DNA of 64,000 nt from SZUA-35 sp964351995 (GTDB taxonomy: Bacteria; Actinomycetota; Acidimicrobiia; Acidimicrobiales; SZUA-35), in the NCBI GenBank assembly GCA_964351995.1, contig CAYGQE010000007.1:62001-126000 (forward strand), in the 5' to 3' direction. Shown piece after piece: positions 59,155 through 64,000 of the stretch. Made by a program: the position numbers and the translations under genes. Positions within the stretch are counted from its first letter, which is position 1. Every line of letters starts with the position of its first letter. Under the pieces are notes generated by a model, which saw only the letters and a list, made by a program, of their open reading frames with translations, made no database searches and had not been told where the DNA came from.

Positions 59155-59760
59155 CTAGCTCAGCGTTTGTCGACCTTCGAGCGCCCGGCCCAGGGTGAGC
59201 TCGTCGGCGTATTCGAGGTCGCCGCCGACGGGGAGGCCACTGGCCAGCTGCGTCACCTTGACCTCGAACGGCTTGAGGATCTTGGCTGCGATGTAGGCCG
59301 CTGTCGTTTCACCCTCGAGGTTCGGGTTGGTGCAAAGGATCACTTCAGTGATGTCATCGCCGGCGACGCGCAAGGCCAATTCGCGTATCTTGAGCTGTTC
59401 CGGCCCGATGCCGTTGAGGGGATCGATGGCGCCCATGAGTACGTGGTAGCGACCGCGAAATGCACCGGTCTTCTCGATCGCAGCGATGTCCTTGGGCTCT
59501 TCGACCACACACAGCACGTGCTGGTCTCGGCGCTCGTCGGTGCAGATGACGCAGATCGAACCCTCTGACACGTTGAAGCAGGTTTCGCAGAACGAGACCT
59601 TGTCCTTCAAAGCAATGACGGCATCGGCAAGTCGCTGAGCGTCAATGCGATCCACCTTGAGTAGGTGGAACGCAATGCGCTGAGCCGACTTGGGCCCGAC
59701 CCCCGGCAGTCGGCCGAGTTCGTCGATGAGAATCTCGAGCGGTTTGGCGTATGCGCTCAC
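59155..59760 (-). CDS. recR: Recombination protein RecR
   Basis: 201 residues. N-terminal HhH GVGPKSAQRIAFHLL, the C4 zinc finger CETCFNVSEGSICVICTD near 57-74, and the Toprim core HVLCVVEEPKDIAAIE followed by GAIDPLNGIGPE. Acts with RecO at stalled forks and gaps. It overlaps ybaB by ATGA and lies in the classic dnaX-ybaB-recR group. Its 3' end faces the candidate sRNA terminator. Confidence 0.96.
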   Translation of the reverse strand: MSAYAKPLEILIDELGRLPGVGPKSAQRIAFHLLKVDRIDAQRLADAVIALKDKVSFCETCFNVSEGSICVICTDERRDQHVLCVVEEPKDIAAIEKTGAFRGRYHVLMGAIDPLNGIGPEQLKIRELALRVAGDDITEVILCTNPNLEGETTAAYIAAKILKPFEVKVTQLASGLPVGGDLEYADELTLGRALEGRQTLS

Positions 59761-60104
59761 GAGCCGCCGAGAAGACCGCCGAGTCCTCCGATGTCTGGCA
59801 TCTCGAAGTCGCCCATGGAGTCTTGCTGTATCTCCATGACTTTGGTTGCTGCATCTCGCAGTGCGGCGAGAACGAGGTCTTCCAGCATCTCTGCGTCACC
59901 ATCGGCAACAGCCTCTGGCTTGATGGAAACGGAGCGGAACTCGCCGGCACCCGTCATCTGGATGCTGACCATGCCGCCCCCCGAGGTTCCCTCGACAACG
60001 GTGTTGGCCTGGGTTTCCTGCGCTTCTTGCATCTGCTGTTGCATTGCTTGGGCTTGCTCGAGCAGGCCGCCGAGATCAAAGCCACCGGTTTCAGAATCAG
60101 TCAT
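59757..60104 (-). CDS. ybaB: YbaB/EbfC-family nucleoid-associated protein
   Basis: 115 residues. DLGGLLEQAQAMQQQMQEAQET is the N-terminal helix; VVEGTSGGGMVSIQMTGAGEFRSVSI the central beta core; the C-terminal helix DLVLAALRDAATKVMEIQQD matches the dimer family. Binds DNA as a tweezer-like dimer. Sits between dnaX (9 bp upstream) and recR (4-bp overlap). The last residues are Gly-rich. Confidence 0.95.
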   Translation of the reverse strand: MTDSETGGFDLGGLLEQAQAMQQQMQEAQETQANTVVEGTSGGGMVSIQMTGAGEFRSVSIKPEAVADGDAEMLEDLVLAALRDAATKVMEIQQDSMGDFEMPDIGGLGGLLGGS

Positions 60105-60113
60105 GGGAAACTC

Positions 60114-62003
60114 CTAGCTGTTGGGCGGCGGCACGATCGTGGCGCCGGGAAATGCTTGGGTGATGCGGTCGACGCCGCTTGCGGCGATGTCGGGGGCGTT
60201 GTCGAGCTCGTTGATATCGCCCACCTCGGCGATCTCAGCCTCGCTGTTGGCCTCGACCGTCGGGGTGGTCTGGACCGGAGCGGCCGAGCGGTTGCCGGGA
60301 GGCGGAGGTGCGGCACCATCGACGATGACGTTGATGATGACGTTGGCACCGAACATGGCCAGGATTGCGTGCTCCACGTCGGCTTTGACCTCTTCGACTC
60401 GAGGTTGGTAGTGCGCATTGGGGACACCGAAAACTGCGGTGTTGCCGTCGACGCTGAGGAAGCGGCCCGATTTGAAACGGGTGCGAACTCGTTGCTCGAG
60501 GCCATCCAGCAGCGGGCCGGCGAAGGCTTCGATGAGTTGGTCGAATGTGACCGAACCGCCAACGGTCGGCGCTTCGGCGGCCGGCGGGGCAGCTGCCGCT
60601 GGCTCGGTGACCGGTGCCGGTGCAGGAGGGGCGGGCGGGGCCTGGCGTTGCACCGGCGGTTGTGGGGATTGCGAAACCGGCGGTGCCGGCGCCGCTGCTT
60701 GGCTGACCGGAGGTGCCGGGGCAGGGGCCTGAGCTGGTGGGGGCACTGTTTGGGCTGCCGGGGCTGCCGGGGGTGCCGGCGGCGCGGGAGCGGCTGCAGG
60801 GACAGCGGCCTGAGGCGGCGGAGCGGGAGTTGTCGGCGCAGCCTGTGGGGCTGGCGCTTGCGGAGCCGGAGTGTTTGCTTGGAGAACGGGGGCGCCTGCG
60901 CTCAGCGCAGCAACCTGTTGCTCGAGTGCTTCGATTCGCTGGATCAGGGCGGCGGTGTCGTTGCCTTCGCGGCGAGCGAGGCGCAGGAGCGCGACCTCGA
61001 GTGGAACCCGAGGGTCGGCTGCTTGGCGCATTTCCACCAGCGCTTGGCCGAGGACTTCGAGCGACCGAGTGATCGTGGCGGCCCCGAGCGCTTCGGCGAT
61101 CGATGCCGCTTCGGCTTGGTCAGCTTCGCTGAGTTGCGTTTGTGGAGCACCCATCACAGCAAGGAACGCGTTGCGGAGTACCCGAAGCGTCGATTCGCCG
61201 ATGACCCGAGGCTCTCGGCCGGTGGTGATCGCCTGCTGGACTGCCTTGACCGTGGTGGCGGCGTCGCCAGCTCCGATGGCCATGGCAATGTGGCGCCCGG
61301 CATCGGAACCTTCAGGAACGCCGCCGGCGGCAGCGACGAGATCGAGAGCCGAGAGGGTGTCTCTCGCTGATCCTCCACCCTGACGCAAGGCGTACTCGAT
61401 GCCATCCTCGCCGACCTCGAGTCCAGCATCGGTGATGAGGTTGCGGACATGGTCTTCGAGGACCGAGGCAGGCAGCAGCGAGAACTCGTAGTGTTGCGTG
61501 CGGCTACGGATGGTCTCGACGACTTTGTGCGGCTCAGTGGTGGCGAGGACGAACACGACGTGTTCCGGTGGCTCCTCCAACGTCTTCAACAGAGCGTTCT
61601 CGGCCCCTGCGGTGAGCATGTGGACCTCATCGAGGATGTAGACCTTCTTGCGGCCGTTGGTCCCGAGCTTCACCGTGTCGATCAGATCGCGCATCTGCTC
61701 GACCTTGTTGTTGCTCGCAGCGTCGAGCTCTTTCAGGTCGAACGAGATGCCCTTCTCGATGTCGACGCAGCTGTCACAGGTGCCACACGGCTCGCCGCCG
61801 TCGAGGTTTTCGCAGTTGAGCGCCTTGGCCAGCACGCGGGCGGTGCTGGTTTTCCCGGTGCCTCGCGGGCCGCTGAACAGGTAGGCGTGGCCATTGCGAC
61901 CCTCAGCAATGGCATTCTTTAGAGCCGTTGTGACGTGTTCTTGACCGAGAATCTCGGCGAAATTCTGCGATCGATACCGGCGATACAGGGACTGGTGTGC
62001 CAC
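60114..62003 (-). CDS. dnaX: DNA polymerase III subunits gamma and tau
   Basis: 629 residues. Walker A GPRGTGKTST near 45, zinc site Cys64-ENLDGGEPCGTCDSC, Walker B ILDEVHML near 125, and sensor-1 ATTEPHK, all of the clamp-loader ATPase. After about residue 370 the chain is Ala/Pro-rich (tau-like linker), then a folded C-terminal domain. No clear frameshift slippery site was noticed. TAGGAT is 6 nt before the GTG (leaderless). First gene of the dnaX-ybaB-recR operon. Confidence 0.96.
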   Translation of the reverse strand: MAHQSLYRRYRSQNFAEILGQEHVTTALKNAIAEGRNGHAYLFSGPRGTGKTSTARVLAKALNCENLDGGEPCGTCDSCVDIEKGISFDLKELDAASNNKVEQMRDLIDTVKLGTNGRKKVYILDEVHMLTAGAENALLKTLEEPPEHVVFVLATTEPHKVVETIRSRTQHYEFSLLPASVLEDHVRNLITDAGLEVGEDGIEYALRQGGGSARDTLSALDLVAAAGGVPEGSDAGRHIAMAIGAGDAATTVKAVQQAITTGREPRVIGESTLRVLRNAFLAVMGAPQTQLSEADQAEAASIAEALGAATITRSLEVLGQALVEMRQAADPRVPLEVALLRLARREGNDTAALIQRIEALEQQVAALSAGAPVLQANTPAPQAPAPQAAPTTPAPPPQAAVPAAAPAPPAPPAAPAAQTVPPPAQAPAPAPPVSQAAAPAPPVSQSPQPPVQRQAPPAPPAPAPVTEPAAAAPPAAEAPTVGGSVTFDQLIEAFAGPLLDGLEQRVRTRFKSGRFLSVDGNTAVFGVPNAHYQPRVEEVKADVEHAILAMFGANVIINVIVDGAAPPPPGNRSAAPVQTTPTVEANSEAEIAEVGDINELDNAPDIAASGVDRITQAFPGATIVPPPNS

Positions 62004-62096
62004 GGAGCGATCCTAGGGACTCGGGCCGATACGCAGAGCCCGAATGGCGAAAAGCCCCGGAAACCGGTGCAATCAGTGGGGAAGAGGAACGACAAA

Positions 62097-62232
62097 CGCC
62101 TGTTCTCGCAAGTGGCGGCCAGACGATCTGCGGCGCACCGAAGGTTCCGTTGAGAGCTGCTGCCTTCCGGCCCTGACTCGGTTCACGGACTTCAGTCGCA
62201 CAGGGTCCGACCACCACCTGCCAGAACAGGCG
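62097..62232 (-). ncRNA. ffs: Signal recognition particle RNA (4.5S-like)
   Basis: The minus strand holds GTCAGGGCCGGAAGGCAGCAGC, in two adjacent parts, the hallmark tip of bacterial SRP RNA that binds Ffh. CGCCTGTTCT at the 5' end (62223-62232) pairs perfectly with AGAACAGGCG at the 3' end (62097-62106), giving about 136 nt. A TAGGGT hexamer (complement of 62242-62247) lies 9 nt upstream of the 5' end, and a T-rich TTTGTCG follows the 3' end. It lies between dnaX and tRNA-Ser, a common arrangement. Confidence 0.92.
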
Positions 62233-62286
62233 TAAGGCGATACCCTATCGAATTCGTTGGCGAGGCAACTCGCGAACGACACATTT

Positions 62287-62374
62287 GGAGGAGTGCGAGA
62301 GCGGCCGAATCGGCACGCTTGGAAAGCGTGTGAAGGGAGACCTTCCGTGGGTTCGAATCCCACCTCCTCCGCCA
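62287..62374 (+). tRNA. tRNA-Ser (anticodon GGA)
   Basis: Acceptor stem GGAGGAG pairs with CTCCTCC, discriminator G, and an encoded CCA (62372-62374). The anticodon stem CACGC/GCGTG closes TTGGAAA, anticodon GGA. The long variable arm (TGAAGGGAGACCTTCC) marks class II. T-arm GTGGG-TTCGAAT-CCCAC. It is divergent from the SRP RNA. Confidence 0.97.
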
Positions 62375-62375
62375 A

Positions 62376-62415
62376 CACGTGTGGCCCGGCCCCATCGGCC
62401 GGGCCATGTGCGTTT
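62376..62415 (+). terminator. Terminator after tRNA-Ser
   Basis: TGGCCCGGCC (62382-62391) pairs with GGCCGGGCCA (62397-62406), 10 bp across a 5-nt loop, then TGTGCGTTTG. Strong GC stem directly after the tRNA; the T-run is short. Confidence 0.8.
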
Positions 62416-62442
62416 GGGTGGGTGATTCGGGCTAGCCAGGGG

Positions 62443-63087
62443 TCAGACCGCTTGCACAGTCCACGTATCGCCAGCACCGATCAACAAGAACACTGCGGCA
62501 TCGCCCACGATCGGCTCGACAACGCGTTCTGCCAACGCTGTGCCATCGAAGAGATACACCGACTGGCCCGGCCGATCGCGAAGAAGCATCGCTGTGATCG
62601 TCGGCGTGAGCAGGGTTGACGCATTGGTGACGATCGGTGCGTGATGTTCGAGGTAGTCGGGAAGCGTTGTACCGCTGTGCGAACCAACAACGAAGGCACT
62701 GTCCCACGATGCGACTTGATACATGACCGTTTGCTCGGTTGCATCGAGAAGGAAGTCAACGGAAAAGATCGGCATGGATCCTTTCATCGATTCCAGGGCC
62801 TCGAGATCGCCTTCCAAGTGCGCTTCCAGGACGGCGAGGCCGGCGGATCGCGCATTGTTGGCAATGGGGTCAGCGAGTTCGGGCAGTGTGGGAACGGTGG
62901 CGGCGGGTGCCTCTTCTTCCGACGTTGATTCTTCAGGAGCGAACAAGTCGACGGTCGACGTTGGTTGAGAAGCGATCGGGACGATCGGTGCGGTCGCCTG
63001 CTGGGATGTCTCCTGGCCACACGCCGTGAGGATGAGCGAAGCCGAGCATGCCATGACCAGAATTCGCCGGGTGTGGTGAAGTGTCAT
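62443..63087 (-). CDS. Predicted lipoprotein of unknown function
   Basis: 214 residues from ATG 63087. Basic start, hydrophobic core and lipobox LTAC (near residues 20-23) predict a lipoprotein. After an acidic, Thr/Pro-rich linker a domain of about 140 residues follows (LEAHLEGDLEALESMKGSMPIFSVD-type). I do not recognise the domain. A larger open frame upstream, through the DMT gene, is a shadow. The 71-bp spacer to the DMT gene (63088-63158) holds nothing identifiable. Confidence 0.7.
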   Translation of the reverse strand: MTLHHTRRILVMACSASLILTACGQETSQQATAPIVPIASQPTSTVDLFAPEESTSEEEAPAATVPTLPELADPIANNARSAGLAVLEAHLEGDLEALESMKGSMPIFSVDFLLDATEQTVMYQVASWDSAFVVGSHSGTTLPDYLEHHAPIVTNASTLLTPTITAMLLRDRPGQSVYLFDGTALAERVVEPIVGDAAVFLLIGAGDTWTVQAV

Positions 63088-63158
63088 GGGAGAGCCTTCG
63101 TCAGCGCCTGCGCCCAGCTTGAGGGCTTTGGTTTGAGGCAGCAGAGCACACCGACCAG

Positions 63159-64000
63159 CTACGCAACCACGATCAAGACAATGCCGGCCACCGTGGCGAG
63201 GCCGGCGAGGTATTCCTTGCGTTCGTGTGTTTCCCCATGTACGGCAATGCCGATGGCGAATGCCAGCACGATCTCGACCTGGCCCAGCGTCCTCACCTTC
63301 GCTGCGTTTTCCAACGAAAGGGCCAGCGCCCAAGCCGCTGACCCCATAAGCGAAAGGACTGCCACTCGACTGGCCGCCCGCCACGCTTGGCCGACCCGCC
63401 GCAGTGACGACGTAGGCGAGCGAACGATCGCCAGCCCCTGCACCAATGTCTGGATTCCGAGCATCGCTGTCAGCGTGAGAGCGGCTCGGTCGATCGCCGA
63501 GCCGTCGAGACCTGACGACGCCCCTCGAATCCCCACCGCAGCGAGGGCAAAGCCCAGTGCTGCAGCCATGCCGAACCATGCCGCTGGGTCGAGGCCGGCA
63601 GAGAGGATCGAACGAACGGCTCCTCTCGACGCCAAGGAGGCCACGCCGCTCAGGCAGAGCATCGCACCGACCCAACCGAGCCAGCCGATCGACTCGCCCA
63701 GGAGCACAACTGAAGCTGCGCTGACGAACAGCACCTCGGTCTTTGAATAGATCGTGCCGACTGCGAAGTCCCGCAACCGGAAGGAGTGGAGCAAGGCCAT
63801 GGTGGCGGCGATCTGGGAAACAGCAGCCAGGCAGACCCAGAGCCAGAATCGAATCGACGGGTGCGGAGCAGTGCCGGCCGAAACAAACCAGACAATCGAA
63901 AACGTGGCAGCGGCCGGAAAGGCATAGACGAACCGGACGTAGCCGGCCTCGGCCACGTTCAGAGCTTGTCGAAGGCGGTGCTGCTCGGACGTACGGGCGA
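63159..64000 (-). CDS. DMT-family (EamA-type) transporter, 5' end outside window
   Basis: The frame stays open to the right edge with the in-frame upstream sequence QHRLRQALNVAEAGYVRF, so the GTG at 63956 is not the start and the gene is truncated here; at least 280 residues. About nine hydrophobic segments are visible, the two-repeat DMT layout, with KTEVLFVSAASVVLLGESIGW in repeat one and GQVEIVLAFAIGIAVHGET in repeat two, the Glu placed as in EamA proteins. A metabolite exporter is likely. It ends in a hydrophobic tail. Confidence 0.82.
   Translation of the reverse strand, partial: ARTSEQHRLRQALNVAEAGYVRFVYAFPAAATFSIVWFVSAGTAPHPSIRFWLWVCLAAVSQIAATMALLHSFRLRDFAVGTIYSKTEVLFVSAASVVLLGESIGWLGWVGAMLCLSGVASLASRGAVRSILSAGLDPAAWFGMAAALGFALAAVGIRGASSGLDGSAIDRAALTLTAMLGIQTLVQGLAIVRSPTSSLRRVGQAWRAASRVAVLSLMGSAAWALALSLENAAKVRTLGQVEIVLAFAIGIAVHGETHERKEYLAGLATVAGIVLIVVA

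Noticed and set aside
59751..61370. 539-codon plus-strand frame with Gly/Arg/Cys-rich sequence
   Set aside because: Antisense to dnaX and ybaB, which have clear domains; high G+C codon bias produces such shadows.
1..64000. CRISPR arrays, prophage, insertion sequences, toxin-antitoxin pairs, known riboswitches
   Set aside because: None found on reading both strands; no spaced direct repeats, transposases or recognised aptamer signatures.

Overview
The window reads as a chromosomal segment of a high-G+C actinobacterium (roughly 60-65% G+C by eye), most likely a member of the Acidimicrobiia or a close relative. The pointers are a mycobacterial-type fhaA-fhaB-pstP-ftsW/rodA-pbpA-pknB island followed by trpG and crgA, a PAC2 protein, an OmpATb/ArfA-like protein, an F420-type LLM oxidoreductase, a DivIVA-domain protein and a crotonyl-CoA carboxylase/reductase. 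A DmdA-like DMSP demethylase suggests contact with a marine or saline habitat. The class assignment is inference; no 16S or ribosomal genes are present. No phage, transposase, CRISPR array or toxin-antitoxin pair was seen. Two runs of exactly 100 N (32517-32616 and 34569-34668) are assembly gaps, and both sit inside short repeats.

Layout. 1-3 kb: partial soxR with a dyad operator, nitroreductase, HAD hydrolase, LLM oxidoreductase, tRNA-Leu(CAG). 3.2-11.5 kb: the Ser/Thr phosphorylation and cell-wall island with trpG/pabA and crgA, then an inverted pair of DnaA boxes. 11.7-17 kb: zinc-ribbon membrane protein, GNAT protein, large PAS-GGDEF-EAL protein, lipoprotein. 17-23 kb: 2-hydroxyacid dehydrogenase, MBL hydrolase and PAC2 gene with interlocked promoters, IclR and MarR regulators, two pirins. 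23-27 kb: aroC, ferredoxin, TrpB2, OmpA-like protein. 27-34 kb: catabolic genes (FAH, GH2, PIG-L, PPOX, DmdA, MFS), with a 43-bp inverted repeat around the FAH gene. 34-35 kb: zinc-ribbon peptide, tRNA-Ala(TGC), repeat array. 35-45 kb: CapA, beta-propeller protein, alpha/beta hydrolases, release factor 3, and a five-gene overlapping operon ending in an ABC exporter. 45-50 kb: xseA-xseB-prenyl synthase-histidine kinase-response regulator operon. 50-59 kb: second GGDEF-EAL protein, ccr-tesB operon, DivIVA-domain protein, thiolase. 59-62.5 kb: candidate structured sRNA, recR-ybaB-dnaX, SRP RNA, tRNA-Ser(GGA). End: lipoprotein and a DMT transporter that runs off the right edge.

How the genes fit together. 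The PknB/PstP/FHA/FtsW/PBP cluster links muropeptide sensing to septal or lateral wall growth; CrgA and the DivIVA-domain protein belong to the same morphogenetic theme. Thiolase, CCR and the acyl-CoA thioesterase fit acetoacetyl-CoA/ethylmalonyl-CoA metabolism. Both GGDEF-EAL proteins have broken cyclase motifs and intact EAL motifs, so c-di-GMP removal is the likely output.

A recurring feature is a TANNNT hexamer 6-9 nt in front of the start codon at about twenty genes. This implies widespread leaderless transcription, and it was used to choose several starts. The most interesting unexplained items are a two-hairpin C-rich-loop RNA upstream of recR, interlocked divergent -10 boxes at 18943-18952, the inverted 43-bp repeats, and a hydrolase-like protein without a nucleophile inside a tight operon.
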